NCBI RefSeq assembly: GCF_004124235.1
Contig: NZ_CP032487.1
Coordinates: forward strand, 1,798,001 to 1,862,000
Length of the DNA stretch: 64,000 nt
Direction of reading: 5' to 3'
Source: Yersinia hibernica
GTDB lineage: Bacteria; Pseudomonadota; Gammaproteobacteria; Enterobacterales; Enterobacteriaceae
A program made the translations under genes and the position numbers. Every line of letters starts with the position of its first letter. Position 1 is the stretch's first letter. Positions 50,109 through 59,243 of the stretch are shown in pieces. The notes under the pieces are model-generated. The model ran no database searches. It had not been told where the DNA came from and was given only the letters and a program-made list of their open reading frames with translations.

Positions 50109-51356
50109 GTGAATGCGACGACCGCAGTGCCATATTCCCGCCATGTATTTCACTACGCACCCTTTCGAAACTTATTTTTCGCCCGGCTGCTAACCGTATT
50201 AGGCAATGGCATTGCGCCCATTGCCTTGGCTTTTGCCGTGCTGGATATCGGTGGCTCGGCCACTGACTTAGGGGTGGTGATCGCCGCGCGTTCTATTTTC
50301 AATGTGGCTTTTTTATTGATTGGTGGGGTACTTGCCGATCGCTATTCCCGCAGCCTGGTTTTATTGTCTTCATCGCTGATTGCCGCGTTATCCCAAGCGG
50401 TGGTTGCTTGGCTGGTGCTGGACGGAGCCGCCACGGTGATGGGGCTGGCGCTACTGGGCACCCTTAATGGTGCGGCGGCCGGCATCGCATTACCCGCCTC
50501 CTCGGCTATGGTTCCGCAAACCGTCCCGGCGTCTAACCTCAGGGCGGCCAACGCTTTTATTCAAGTCGCTATCTATGGCGGAACGGTGATTGGGGCCTCA
50601 TTGGGCGGCGTGTTGATAAGCACCATTGGGCCTGGCTGGGGCTTGGCCGTCGATGCCTTAGGTTTTGCGGCTGCGGCACCGCTCTATTTCTTGATACGCA
50701 CTCATCCCGCCGTGGGGCTGTCATCCAACAGCAACATCTTGCAGGACTTGCGCGCGGGCTGGCAAGAATTCATTGCTCGCTCATGGGTGTGGGCTATTGT
50801 TGCTCAGTTCACCATAATTAATGCTGCTTTCAGTGGCGTCGTGATGATCCTTGGGCCGATAGTGGCTGATGCGTCATTTGGGCGAGCAGGTTGGGGCATC
50901 ATTGTAGCGGCCCAAAGCATGGGATTGATTATCGGCTCTTTTATTGCACTGCGCTGGCGGCCAAGACGTGATCTGTTTATTGGTGTCATGCTGGTTTCGC
51001 TGTGTGCCGTGCCCATTGTGCTGCTCAGTATGGTTTCTTCGATAGCCATGCTGATGGGCGGCTTTTTTGTCGCCGGCATCGGGTTTGGCCAATTCGGCGT
51101 TGTTTGGGCCAATTCGCTGCAAACTCACATTCCTGCCGATAAACTTGCGCGCGTTTATGCCTATGATGCGATGGGTTCATTTGTGGCCATCCCGGTCGGA
51201 GAACTGGCCGCCGGCCCACTTGCTGTACAATATGGCAACAGCGCGGTTTTATCGGCCGCCGCCATTGCCGTGGTGATAGCCACCATCGCGACCAGTTTGA
51301 CCCCCGCGATTAGACAACTCGATAATGGCCCTAAAGTGAAGCCCTATGATGCGTAA
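50109..51356 (+). CDS. MFS transporter, drug-efflux type
   Basis: A 415-residue inner-membrane carrier with about twelve transmembrane segments. The MFS signature between helices 2 and 3 is GGVLADRYSRSLVLL, and the second-half copy is weaker. The family (MFS_3/enterobactin-exporter-like) includes macrolide and siderophore exporters; the substrate is unknown. It begins with GTG, with GGGG about eight bases upstream. The sequence is more G+C-rich than its 5' flank. It stands alone. Confidence 0.82.
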   Translation: MNATTAVPYSRHVFHYAPFRNLFFARLLTVLGNGIAPIALAFAVLDIGGSATDLGVVIAARSIFNVAFLLIGGVLADRYSRSLVLLSSSLIAALSQAVVAWLVLDGAATVMGLALLGTLNGAAAGIALPASSAMVPQTVPASNLRAANAFIQVAIYGGTVIGASLGGVLISTIGPGWGLAVDALGFAAAAPLYFLIRTHPAVGLSSNSNILQDLRAGWQEFIARSWVWAIVAQFTIINAAFSGVVMILGPIVADASFGRAGWGIIVAAQSMGLIIGSFIALRWRPRRDLFIGVMLVSLCAVPIVLLSMVSSIAMLMGGFFVAGIGFGQFGVVWANSLQTHIPADKLARVYAYDAMGSFVAIPVGELAAGPLAVQYGNSAVLSAAAIAVVIATIATSLTPAIRQLDNGPKVKPYDA

Positions 51357-51421
51357 CATTCACCACGATAGCGGCAACATTGGGATGGATTCAAGGGCAG
51401 GGAGTGCCCCTATTTAAACAT

Positions 51422-51478
51422 CGCTACGTGAATTCTGCTGACCCTATGTACTGATAAAAACCCAGAATTCACGTAGCG
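51422..51478. repeat. 57-bp element with perfect 16-bp inverted ends
   Basis: CGCTACGTGAATTCTG (51422-51437) is exactly inverted at 51463-51478 around 25 bases. It lies 65 bases after the MFS gene and about 130 before the toxin promoter. No T run follows. The long perfect arms are typical of small palindromic mobile or structural elements, but one copy cannot prove mobility. Confidence 0.75.
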
Positions 51479-51604
51479 CGATCGGTGGTATATTATTATT
51501 TAAATTCAACAAGTTAATCAGAACAGCCCGTCATAATGCTGATTCAACCATCGATAATCATAAAAACCATACGCACATCACGGGTTTTTTACCCGACAGC
51601 GACA

Positions 51605-51633
51605 TTGACACATGGTAACGAATTCGTTACCGT
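51605..51633 (+). promoter_or_regulatory. Toxin-antitoxin promoter with palindromic operator
   Basis: A perfect -35 box TTGACA (51605-51610) is followed 17 bases later by a weak -10 (TACCGT). A perfect 18-base palindrome GGTAACGAATTCGTTACC (51614-51631) fills the spacer and the -10, the place where an antitoxin dimer would repress. The predicted start falls close to the toxin ATG at 51640, so the mRNA may be leaderless or nearly so. Confidence 0.75.
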
Positions 51634-51639
51634 TAGTTT

Positions 51640-51960
51640 ATGAAGATAAAATATTACACCACATCAGATGACGTAATACCGCTGCAAAAATGGTTATCAA
51701 AAAATCGTACTGCCATCAGTAAAGTATTAGCCATTGAAGAGCGTTTAAGGCTCGGGAATTTATCCTCAGTGAAGTGGTTATCCGGTCGGCCCGGTATCGG
51801 GGAATATCGAGTTAATTGGGGGGCTGGCTTACGGGTTTATTTGATGAAAGAAGGTGATGAGATAATTATTTTATTGTGTGCCGGATTCAAAGATATGCAA
51901 GACAGCGATTTAGACAAGGCGCAAAGTTACCGCGCCGATTATTTAAAAAGAAGGAGTTAA
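51640..51960 (+). CDS. RelE/HigB-like toxin of a type II toxin-antitoxin system
   Basis: A 106-residue small basic protein of the phage Gp49-like/HigB group of the RelE/ParE superfamily. Typical core: KVLAIEERLRLGNLSSVKWL, GEYRVNWGAGLRVYLMKEGD and IILLCAGFKDMQ, with basic residues suited to cut mRNA on the ribosome. No good ribosome site precedes the ATG. The antitoxin gene follows after two bases; toxin-first order is the HigBA arrangement. Confidence 0.85.
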   Translation: MKIKYYTTSDDVIPLQKWLSKNRTAISKVLAIEERLRLGNLSSVKWLSGRPGIGEYRVNWGAGLRVYLMKEGDEIIILLCAGFKDMQDSDLDKAQSYRADYLKRRS

Positions 51961-51962
51961 TT

Positions 51963-52259
51963 ATGCCAGCAACAGACAGTCATAAAATGTGGGCTGACTT
52001 GCTCCATGATGACCCGACAGCCAGTCAGGATATTTTGGCCGAAGTGCGTCAGCGTATTCTTGAGGGTGAAATAGAAGTCGCCAAGGGAATGTTGAGAACA
52101 TTAATTAAGGCTACCTGTGGTTATCCGGCAATTTCTGACGACGTAGGTCGCAACTCAAAATCTATTATGAGAATGTTGTCGCCAGATGTTGATCCCGGTA
52201 TTAAGGCGTTTATGAGCGTCGTCAATGCCGCGGAGCGACATTCACATAAACCCGCATAA
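51963..52259 (+). CDS. Helix-turn-helix antitoxin
   Basis: A 98-residue probable antitoxin. The middle section (RTLIKATCGYPAISDDVGRNSKSIMRMLSPD) resembles the DNA-binding domain of HigA/XRE-like antitoxins of this module. AGAAGGAG lies inside the toxin's last codons, eight bases before ATG 51963, a much stronger site than that of the toxin; this favours an excess of antitoxin. It should bind the palindrome at 51614-51631. A strong terminator follows directly. Confidence 0.83.
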   Translation: MPATDSHKMWADLLHDDPTASQDILAEVRQRILEGEIEVAKGMLRTLIKATCGYPAISDDVGRNSKSIMRMLSPDVDPGIKAFMSVVNAAERHSHKPA

Positions 52260-52264
52260 ATAGA

Positions 52265-52289
52265 AGCCCGCATAAGTGCGGGCTTTTTT
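52265..52289 (+). terminator. Terminator of the toxin-antitoxin operon
   Basis: AGCCCGCA-TAAG-TGCGGGCT forms an eight-pair stem with a four-base loop, and its final T begins a run of six Ts. Confidence 0.93.
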
Positions 52290-52633
52290 GTCTCGGTTAT
52301 TGGGTGCAATCTGCCGGGCCATCATGCTGTCAGCGCGATGGATTTCACCTAGCGTCACCGGTCAATAATGAGGGCAGGGATTTGATTTGTCGTTTTGCTG
52401 CTGGTCATTGAAGTCGCCGCTGTGGCTTTGACTGCATTGGATTCAATTTAACATAATATACATTATGCGCACCAAAGTAGAGATAAGCGGTTTTTAACGG
52501 ATTTCGGTTATGGTTGATGGTTGCTCACAGGCTGACGCGCCTGCGGTTTGTCCAACTCGGCGGAATTCAACGCCGCTGGCGTAAATAATATTATACAATG
52601 CTCAGAGTAAAGCCTTTTTGAGGAGCGATAGCC
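52290..52633. other. Intergenic region before the small membrane protein
   Basis: No gene was found. A near-perfect dyad CATAATATACATTATG at 52452-52467 (one mismatched pair at the centre region) could be a regulator site. GAGGAGCG directly before the next ATG is a good ribosome site. Confidence 0.45.
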
Positions 52634-52840
52634 ATGTATGAATCAAAAAATATGCCACTCATTCCATTCGGTGCATTTTTAAAAAGAATACTCGTGCATG
52701 TGAGTTATGCGTTTATTCTTATCATCATCACGTTGCTCATTGGTATAGCTGGACATATGGCTTTTGACGCCGAAATAAATTGGCATGATGCAATATTAAA
52801 CAGTGCATTTATCGCCAATGGTATTGGCCCTTATATATGA
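52634..52840 (+). CDS. 68-residue membrane protein coupled to the MFS pump
   Basis: A small inner-membrane protein with one strong transmembrane helix (about residues 22-44, VSYAFILIIITLLIGIAGHM) and a second weak hydrophobic stretch at the end. The sequence before the end (FDAEINWHDAILNSAF) resembles the first part of pore-loop potassium-channel-like proteins, so it may be a truncated member; this is a weak impression. Its stop overlaps the MFS start (ATGA), and that MFS gene has no ribosome site of its own, so its translation probably depends on this ORF. Confidence 0.6.
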   Translation: MYESKNMPLIPFGAFLKRILVHVSYAFILIIITLLIGIAGHMAFDAEINWHDAILNSAFIANGIGPYI

Positions 52841-54249
52841 GCCAGACTGCCTTACCCAGCGCTGCTCTGCCACTGTTGGTCGCCGGTGCCTTCTTTATGG
52901 AAAACCTTGATGGCACCGTGATTGTCACTGCGATGCCACAAATGGCTGCGGCATTTGGCGTACATCCCATTGATATGAATATCGGTATTTCTGCTTATAT
53001 TCTTACCCTAACGGTATTTATTCCTGCCAGCGGCTGGATTGCCAATCGTTTTGGCGCACGAAATATTTTTACCGCCGCTATGGTGGTGTTTACCTTGGCA
53101 TCAGTATTTTGTGCATTAAGTTCTGATCTTGCGACATTCACTGCCGCCCGAATTTTACAGGGTATTGGCGGTGCCATGATGGTGCCCGTCGGCCGCTTGA
53201 TTGTATTGCGCAATACCTCTAAAGCTGACCTGATTAAAGCCATCGCGACGATTACCTGGCCGGGATTAGTCGCCCCGATCCTTGGGCCGCCGCTGGGCGG
53301 TTTTCTGACCACTTATGCTTCTTGGCATTGGATATTTATTTTAAATGTCCCGCTGGGGATGGTCGGGCTATGGCTGGCGTGGCGTTTGATTCCGCTGGAA
53401 CCGACCCCGAAAGCCACCCGTTTCGATCTGCTGGGTTTTGTGCTGACCGGTTCAGCCTGTTTCAGCCTGATGTTTGGCTTGGAATTATTCAATCACCAAA
53501 CCCTGTCACACTGGGTTCCTGTGCTGTGTCTGGCCGCGAGTCTGCTGTTGGGGATTTGGGCGGTTTATCATGCCAGACGGCAGATTTCTCCGTTGGTCGA
53601 CCTGTGGGCGCTGCGGATAAAAAGTTACAGTGTCACCATCTGGAGTGGCAGTTTATACCGCATCGCTATTGGTGCTGTGCCTTTTCTGTTGCCATTACTG
53701 TTCCAACTCGGGTTTGGCATGAGCGCGTTTGATGCAGGCTTATTAGTGTTAGCGGTTTTTGCCGGCAACTTGGCGATGAAACCCTTTACTTCGGCTATCT
53801 TATATCGCTGCCCTTTTCGTTCAACCTTGCTGGTGAATGGCTTACTGAATGCCGTGTCTATTTTCGCCTGTGCGCTGATTACCCCGGACACCCCTCATAT
53901 CCTGATTATATTGCTGCTTTTTATCAGCGGGTTAACGCGTTCAATGCAGTTCACCGCGCTCAATACTTTGGCTTACTCTGAGATTCCCAGTGATAAAATG
54001 GGTGGCGCGAATACGTTTTCAAATATGGTGCAACAACTGGCTATGGGGCTTGGGATAGCGATTGGGGCCTTAGCGCTGCGCATTGCCGAATGGTTCCATC
54101 CTTATCGTGCTGGCGTTATTCCGTTGGAAAATTTCCAGATAGCATTTGTGGTTATTGGCGTGGTCGCATTACTATCGATGGTTAATGCCTTAACACTCAG
54201 CCCTGATGCGGGTGATGAAGTGCGTAAGCGAGCATCCACGCGGAAGTGA
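52837..54249 (+). CDS. MdtD-like multidrug MFS transporter (DHA2 type)
   Basis: A 470-residue drug:proton antiporter candidate with about fourteen membrane segments. Family motifs: ENLDGTVIVTAMPQ in helix 1 (the acidic proton-relay site), SGWIANRFGARNIF between helices 2 and 3, and RILQGIGGAMMVPVGRL and TWPGLVAPILGPPLGG (antiporter motif C-like). Clear similarity to E. coli MdtD (YASWHWIFILNVPLG). Substrates are unknown. It starts by ATGA overlap with the small membrane gene. Confidence 0.85.
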   Translation: MSQTALPSAALPLLVAGAFFMENLDGTVIVTAMPQMAAAFGVHPIDMNIGISAYILTLTVFIPASGWIANRFGARNIFTAAMVVFTLASVFCALSSDLATFTAARILQGIGGAMMVPVGRLIVLRNTSKADLIKAIATITWPGLVAPILGPPLGGFLTTYASWHWIFILNVPLGMVGLWLAWRLIPLEPTPKATRFDLLGFVLTGSACFSLMFGLELFNHQTLSHWVPVLCLAASLLLGIWAVYHARRQISPLVDLWALRIKSYSVTIWSGSLYRIAIGAVPFLLPLLFQLGFGMSAFDAGLLVLAVFAGNLAMKPFTSAILYRCPFRSTLLVNGLLNAVSIFACALITPDTPHILIILLLFISGLTRSMQFTALNTLAYSEIPSDKMGGANTFSNMVQQLAMGLGIAIGALALRIAEWFHPYRAGVIPLENFQIAFVVIGVVALLSMVNALTLSPDAGDEVRKRASTRK

Positions 54250-54341
54250 AAGATAGCTTATGGCGCATGGCGCGCTGCGGTACTGAAGAGTATGTTAGTC
54301 ATATCAATGATATTATTGGCAACGAAAAACAAGGAATGCAT

Positions 54342-55091
54342 ATGATCATTTTCGTCACCGGCGCGACCTCCGGGTTTGGTGAGGCTATTGCCCGCAGATT
54401 CATCAACCAGGGCCACCAAGTTATCGCCGCTGGCCGTCGTCAAGAACGGCTGGTTGCGTTGAAAGCGGAACTGGGCGAGCAACTGCATATTGTGCGCTTA
54501 GATGTGCGCAATCGTGCGGCGATTCAACAAGCGATTGATGAGCTACCTAACGCGCTGAAAAATATTGATGTGCTGGTGAATAATGCCGGGTTAGCTTTGG
54601 GGTTAGAGCCGGCGCACAAAGCCAATATTGACGATTGGGATACGATGATTGACACCAATACCAAAGGTTTGGTGAATATGACGCGCGCTTTACTCCCAGC
54701 CATGGTGGCACGCGATGTCGGCCATATCATTAATATTGGTTCTACCGCCGCCAACTGGCCGTATGCCGGGGGGAATGTGTATGGCGCAACCAAAGCCTTT
54801 GTTAAACAGTTCAGTTTAGGTCTGCGGGCTGACCTGCATGGCACCCGAGTGCGCGTCACCGATATTGAGCCCGGTATGGTCGGCGGCACCGAATTCTCGG
54901 CGGTGCGCTTTAAAGGCGATGGCGATAAAGTCAATAAAACCTATGATGGCGCTAACCCATTGACCCCAGAAGATGTGGCTGAAGCGGTATATTGGGTCGC
55001 CACTTTACCGGCGCGGGTGAATATCAATACTTTGGAAATGATGCCCGTCAGCCAATCTTTTGCTGGCCTGAGTATTCACCGCGGAAATTAA
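54342..55091 (+). CDS. ydfG: NADP-dependent 3-hydroxy acid dehydrogenase
   Basis: A 249-residue cytoplasmic short-chain dehydrogenase that oxidises L-allo-threonine and serine and reduces malonic semialdehyde. The nucleotide site is VTGATSGFGEAIARRF. NNAGLALG is the structural motif, and the catalytic Ser, Tyr and Lys are in NIGSTAANWPYAGGNVYGATK. The sequence parallels E. coli YdfG throughout. ATG 54342 follows AAGGA; the ORF extension to 54246 overlaps the MFS gene and is rejected. Confidence 0.95.
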   Translation: MIIFVTGATSGFGEAIARRFINQGHQVIAAGRRQERLVALKAELGEQLHIVRLDVRNRAAIQQAIDELPNALKNIDVLVNNAGLALGLEPAHKANIDDWDTMIDTNTKGLVNMTRALLPAMVARDVGHIINIGSTAANWPYAGGNVYGATKAFVKQFSLGLRADLHGTRVRVTDIEPGMVGGTEFSAVRFKGDGDKVNKTYDGANPLTPEDVAEAVYWVATLPARVNINTLEMMPVSQSFAGLSIHRGN

Positions 55092-55139
55092 CCGTTTGCA
55101 GCAGTAATGAAAGTCCCCGGGGCGTACACCGCCCCACCC

Positions 55140-55466
55140 CTAATTGACGCGCCATCCTGCGACAATAATCAACATCCCGGCTAACGCCACGCCAGCACCC
55201 AGCCAATCAAATACTGACAGCTTCACACCATCAACCACGCGTAGCCAAATTAATGCCGTCGCGACATACACGCCACCATAGGCCGCATAAACACGGCCGC
55301 TGGCGGCCGGATGCAAGGTTAATAGCCAGACAAACAGGGCTAAACTAGCGGCGGCGGGCAGTAATAACCACATTGAACCGCCTTTGCGTAGCCATAAATA
55401 AGGCAAAAAGCAGCCAATAATCTCGGCCAGTGCCGTGACAAAAAACAGTAACGATACCTTTAACAC
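55140..55466 (-). CDS. ynfA: UPF0060 inner-membrane protein
   Basis: A 108-residue protein with four transmembrane helices, similar in size to small multidrug resistance proteins. The run [20 protein letters not shown] is identical to E. coli YnfA, and [20 protein letters not shown] follows as in that protein. It begins with GTG; AAGAGA stands about eight bases upstream. It is convergent with ydfG. Confidence 0.95.
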   Translation of the reverse strand: MLKVSLLFFVTALAEIIGCFLPYLWLRKGGSMWLLLPAAASLALFVWLLTLHPAASGRVYAAYGGVYVATALIWLRVVDGVKLSVFDWLGAGVALAGMLIIVAGWRVN

Positions 55467-55654
55467 GGCAACATCTCTTGTAGGCTAGACAATGGCTTAG
55501 CGCCAATTGTCAGTGGGATTAACATCAGGTTACTCTACAGAGTCTCAACAAACCTGTCGCTAACTAGTCTATCAGCTATCAGCAGTGATATAATTTTACT
55601 GACTGATAATGACATAATGATTTTGTATCACCGACTCATAAAGGATTTAAGACG

Positions 55655-56026
55655 ATGAAAATAACCAGCCTGCCCCGCCTAATACGCGCTGTTCTGCCCA
55701 TTGCCGTACTGGCTTTACCGCTGGCATGGCAGGCACCTGCGTTGGCGCAATCGGCCAACTGTACGCAGGGCAGCACCTGTGTTTCGGTGGGTGGCAACAA
55801 TGATCCGATGGCAAAAGAGCAATCACGCCAAAGCCAACAGCAATGGGATGATACCCAGCGCCTGCGCAATAAAGTGAATAATCGGGTCGAAAAGAATTTT
55901 GATAAAGATGACCGCGCTGAAGATGCCAAAGATAATTGTGATCGCAGCGAGAATATCAATGCCTACTGGGAACCTAACACCCAACGTTGTCTGGATCGTC
56001 TGTCCGGTCGCCGGATTAATCCGTAA
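55655..56026 (+). CDS. ynfB: DUF1283 exported protein
   Basis: A 123-residue protein of unknown function. A signal peptide ends near ALA (about residue 31). The mature part is hydrophilic, with [20 protein letters not shown] and the family end [20 protein letters not shown], matching E. coli YnfB. Four cysteines may form two disulfides. AAAGGA lies nine bases before the ATG. Confidence 0.93.
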   Translation: MKITSLPRLIRAVLPIAVLALPLAWQAPALAQSANCTQGSTCVSVGGNNDPMAKEQSRQSQQQWDDTQRLRNKVNNRVEKNFDKDDRAEDAKDNCDRSENINAYWEPNTQRCLDRLSGRRINP

Positions 56027-56113
56027 TGGGCAATAATGGCTCAGATTAACTTGAGGTTATGGGAACCAGAGCTATCCTTAGCGTAGCAAACTATTCATCC
56101 ACATAAGGATTTC

Positions 56114-56362
56114 ATGATGAAAAAAACGCTTATTATCAGTACATTGTTATTATCTCTGGCCCCTATAGCGGCGTTGGCATCCTGTGAAAGTGTCAAGGCC
56201 GATATTACACAAAAGATTATCAGTAATGGCGTGCCTGAGTCTGGCTTTAAACTGGACATTGTGCCTAATGATCAGGTGCAACAAGCGGGCGGGCAAGTCG
56301 TTGGGCATTGTGAAAATGATACTCAGAAGATTGTCTATACCCGCATCACTGACAGCGAATAA
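56114..56362 (+). CDS. ynfD: DUF1161 exported protein
   Basis: An 82-residue periplasmic protein. A signal peptide (about residues 1-22, ending ALA) precedes SCESVKADITQKIISNGVPE and GGQVVGHCENDTQKIVYTR, nearly identical to E. coli YnfD. Two cysteines probably bond. Tandem ATGs: AAGGA is four bases before the first and seven before the second (56117), so either may be used. Function unknown. Confidence 0.93.
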   Translation: MMKKTLIISTLLLSLAPIAALASCESVKADITQKIISNGVPESGFKLDIVPNDQVQQAGGQVVGHCENDTQKIVYTRITDSE

Positions 56363-56438
56363 TCTTTTAACACCAATAGGGTGCACTAATGGGTGCGCCC
56401 GACTGTTTTCCCCTCCGCTGTCAGCGACGCAAGGTTAA

Positions 56439-56720
56439 TCAATGATGCCAGAGCCCCATCTGCGGCCCCACCGCTTGAGTTTGGCTGAAGTTATTAACGA
56501 TTTTTTCCATTTCATCGCCGGATAATCCCTTATTGTGCAGATATGTCGCTGAATGTGGCACTGGTGGTGTTTGGCCTAAATCACAGAAAAACTCGCCGGC
56601 CGGATTATGGGGAAATGCGGCCCGGCAATTCTTATAGCAGGCCGGCCCTTGATGCATACAGGCAAATGCAGGTACAGCAAAGGGTAACAGAGCAAATAAC
56701 ACGAGCATTCTATATTTCAT
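56439..56720 (-). CDS. Small exported cysteine-containing protein
   Basis: A 93-residue protein, not recognised. A signal peptide ends near AFA (residue 20). The mature part has four cysteines (CMHQGPACYKNC and FFCDLG), suggesting disulfides in the periplasm. GAGG stands five bases before the ATG. It is convergent with ynfD and occupies part of the place held by ynfEFGH-dmsD in E. coli. Confidence 0.72.
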   Translation of the reverse strand: MKYRMLVLFALLPFAVPAFACMHQGPACYKNCRAAFPHNPAGEFFCDLGQTPPVPHSATYLHNKGLSGDEMEKIVNNFSQTQAVGPQMGLWHH

Positions 56721-56825
56721 AGCAACCTCGATTTTCTTGTTTATATAAAACTTAATGAAACGGCTTCAACTCCGTTTTAAATGTTACGCCCTGCACTCAT
56801 CGGTTCTTCTGAAATAACAAACTAT

Positions 56826-56863
56826 CTATCAATAATGCTTTTAACTATCAATAATGCTTTTAA
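56826..56863. repeat. 19-bp tandem duplication
   Basis: CTATCAATAATGCTTTTAA occurs twice without change at 56826-56844 and 56845-56863, in the region upstream of clcB. Confidence 0.9.
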
Positions 56864-56970
56864 TCTCTGCGCCCGAATAAGCACCTGGTGAAAAGAATAA
56901 ATATTCGCTAGCCTTTCCCTTATTCACACGTAACAATGGTCGCCCCTAAATTTAGCGCCAGTGGCTTTGT

Positions 56971-58251
56971 ATGAGATGGCCTGCCCATATATATGACTAC
57001 CGTGCCATGTTACGCCGGTTGATGATTGCCATCATGCTGGGCATGATATCTGCGGTGATTGTTTGGTTATTCCATCAAGCCATGCTGGCCATCGAGTGGC
57101 TGTTATTTGCGCGAACTGACGGCAGTTTGGTGGCCGCCGCCGCGTCCATTGGTGGCTGGCGCCGCGCAATAACCCCGGCCTTGGGTGGGTTAGCGGCGGG
57201 CTCATTATTGTGGTTTTATCAGCGTTATCAACAGCGTAAGCCCAGTGCGCCAACCGATTATATGGAAGCTATCGAAACCGGTGATGGCCGATTAGACGTT
57301 TCCGCCAGCCTGATCAAATCCTTAGCCTCACTATTGGTGGTTGCCAGCGGCAGTGCCATTGGCCGAGAAGGTGCCATGGTGCTTTTGGCGGCATTATTTG
57401 CCTCGGTTTTCGCCCAGCGCTATGCCAAACCCCAAGAGTGGAAACTCTGGGTCGCTTGTGGTGCCGCCGCTGGGATGGCCAGCGCCTATCATGCGCCCTT
57501 AGCGGGTAGTTTATTTATTGCAGAAATTCTGTTCGGGACATTAATGCTGGCGTCCTTGGGGCCGGTGGTGATCGCGGCGGTCAGTGCATTACTCACCACC
57601 AACCTATTACACGGCGGTCAGGAAACACTTTATCAAGTCCAGACACTAACATCCCCTTGGCCAATACAGTATTTCCTAATGGCTTTATTGGGGCTGATCG
57701 CCGGCTTCAGTGGGCCACTGTTTCTTAACGCCATGTCCGCCAGTGGCCGTGCTTTCCGCGCCTTGAAGCTATCACCACCACTCCAGTTAGCCTTGGGCGG
57801 GATGATTGTCGGGCTATTATCACTTATTTTCCCTGAAGTTTGGGGGAATGGTTACAGTGTCGTGCAATCACTGTTGACCACGCCGCCGGGGATTTTATTG
57901 ATAGGCGGGATATTGATTTGCAAACTATTGGCGGTACTGGCCAGCAGCGGCTCGGGAGCGCCCGGCGGGGTCTTCACCCCCACCCTGTTTGTTGGCGCGG
58001 CATTGGGCATGTTATGCGGCCAGATATTTGCTTGGTGGCCGCTGTTTGGTGACAATATCGCCCTGTTAATGGCGCTAACCGGAATGGCAACCTTGCTGGC
58101 GGCAACCACTCACGCGCCCATTATGGCCGCGCTGATGGTGTGTGAAATGACCGGCGGATATGCCTTGCTGCCCGGGCTATTATTGGCCTGTGTTATTTCG
58201 ACCACCATCGCCCGCGGGTTACGCCCTGACTCGGTATATCACTCTCGCTAA
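56971..58251 (+). CDS. clcB: ClC-family chloride channel/transporter ClcB
   Basis: A 426-residue inner-membrane ClC protein, probably a chloride/proton transporter involved in extreme acid tolerance. The anion-selectivity loops are visible as [10 protein letters not shown] (near residue 132) and [14 protein letters not shown] (near 330). About ten or more helices are seen, and no C-terminal CBS domain, as in E. coli ClcB (418 residues). The ribosome site is weak. It converges on bioD2. Confidence 0.94.
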   Translation: MRWPAHIYDYRAMLRRLMIAIMLGMISAVIVWLFHQAMLAIEWLLFARTDGSLVAAAASIGGWRRAITPALGGLAAGSLLWFYQRYQQRKPSAPTDYMEAIETGDGRLDVSASLIKSLASLLVVASGSAIGREGAMVLLAALFASVFAQRYAKPQEWKLWVACGAAAGMASAYHAPLAGSLFIAEILFGTLMLASLGPVVIAAVSALLTTNLLHGGQETLYQVQTLTSPWPIQYFLMALLGLIAGFSGPLFLNAMSASGRAFRALKLSPPLQLALGGMIVGLLSLIFPEVWGNGYSVVQSLLTTPPGILLIGGILICKLLAVLASSGSGAPGGVFTPTLFVGAALGMLCGQIFAWWPLFGDNIALLMALTGMATLLAATTHAPIMAALMVCEMTGGYALLPGLLLACVISTTIARGLRPDSVYHSR

Positions 58252-58259
58252 AATAGGCT

Positions 58260-58282
58260 GATAATAGCATTGCGCTATTATC
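58260..58282. terminator. Hairpin between clcB and bioD2
   Basis: GATAATAGC-ATTGC-GCTATTATC is a nine-pair stem; CTATATTTAAG follows on the plus strand. It lies nine bases after clcB. Confidence 0.55.
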
Positions 58283-58352
58283 CTATATTTAAGCAATATT
58301 GTTATTGAGCGGCCAATAGCGTTAGCCACAAAATAGCCAAGCGTAAAATAGA

Positions 58353-59021
58353 TTATTGCGCCATTGCGGTGAGGTCTAAATATTTTGCCAACGGCTTTTG
58401 TTCTGGATGGGGCAAATAAGGCAATTGCCCTAATTGGGGGGCCGGTAACCGTTCGCGCAGCATGGCAATGGTTTCCGCATAATGTGCCAGCCCCGGATTA
58501 ATCCTATTCGCCACCCAACCTAATAAAGGTAACCCATCGTTGATAATTGCTTGCGCGGTTAATAAGGCATGATTAATACAGCCTAATTTAATTCCGACGA
58601 CTAAAATTACCGGCAATTGTTCTTGTATCACCCAATCAGAATAAAAACGCTGGTCATTCATCATGACTTTCCAGCCCCCGCAGCCTTCGACTACCACGGT
58701 ATCGGCTTTAGCGGATAAGCGCTGCAATCCTTCGGTCATTTTATTGTAATTAATCAGGGTATCCGAGCAAGCATGGATAACATCCCCGACCAGTGGGTAT
58801 GGGTTAACCTCTTGATAATCAAGCTCAATTGAGGATGAATCTTGTAAAATCAGGGCATCCTGGTTACGCAGTCCATTCGGCGTTTCTTGACTCTCTGTCG
58901 CCACCGGCTTATAGCCTACAGCGGTTCTGCCATTTTGGCTTAAGGCCTGAAGTAAGGCCCGTGACACCACGGTTTTACCAACAGCTGTGTCGGTACCCGT
59001 CACAAAAACACGCGTTAACAT
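58353..59021 (-). CDS. bioD2: Dethiobiotin synthetase-like protein
   Basis: A 222-residue ATP-dependent enzyme that closes the ureido ring of dethiobiotin; the E. coli paralogue (BioD2/YnfK) is poorly expressed or redundant with BioD. The P-loop is VTGTDTAVGKTVVSRALL; VVVEGCGGWKVMMNDQ replaces the more usual VEGAGG motif, with Cys in it. ATG 59021 follows GGAG eight bases upstream; the ORF extension to 59045 is rejected. It is followed by the mlc gene in the same direction upstream, as in E. coli. Confidence 0.93.
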   Translation of the reverse strand: MLTRVFVTGTDTAVGKTVVSRALLQALSQNGRTAVGYKPVATESQETPNGLRNQDALILQDSSSIELDYQEVNPYPLVGDVIHACSDTLINYNKMTEGLQRLSAKADTVVVEGCGGWKVMMNDQRFYSDWVIQEQLPVILVVGIKLGCINHALLTAQAIINDGLPLLGWVANRINPGLAHYAETIAMLRERLPAPQLGQLPYLPHPEQKPLAKYLDLTAMAQ

Positions 59022-59243
59022 AACAATACTCCGCAATCTGGCCACTTCGACTCACGTCTTTCCGCCTAATATTAGCGAAATGGGTAACATGGATAAAAGT
59101 CTAGGCGATGCCGACAGCAAACAGCTTGCGTTAGCGCAATGTTTTGCTGAACTGAGCGCGGTTTTTAACAAATAGTGCGCAATAATAGGGGGAATAGATC
59201 CCATATACCCATTATTAATTAACGCTTTATGATTAGTATTGCC

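Noticed and set aside
58987..59175. 62-residue plus-strand ORF between bioD2 and mlc
   Set aside because: It overlaps the bioD2 start antisense. The free part (from ATG 59080) has no ribosome site and no recognisable family.
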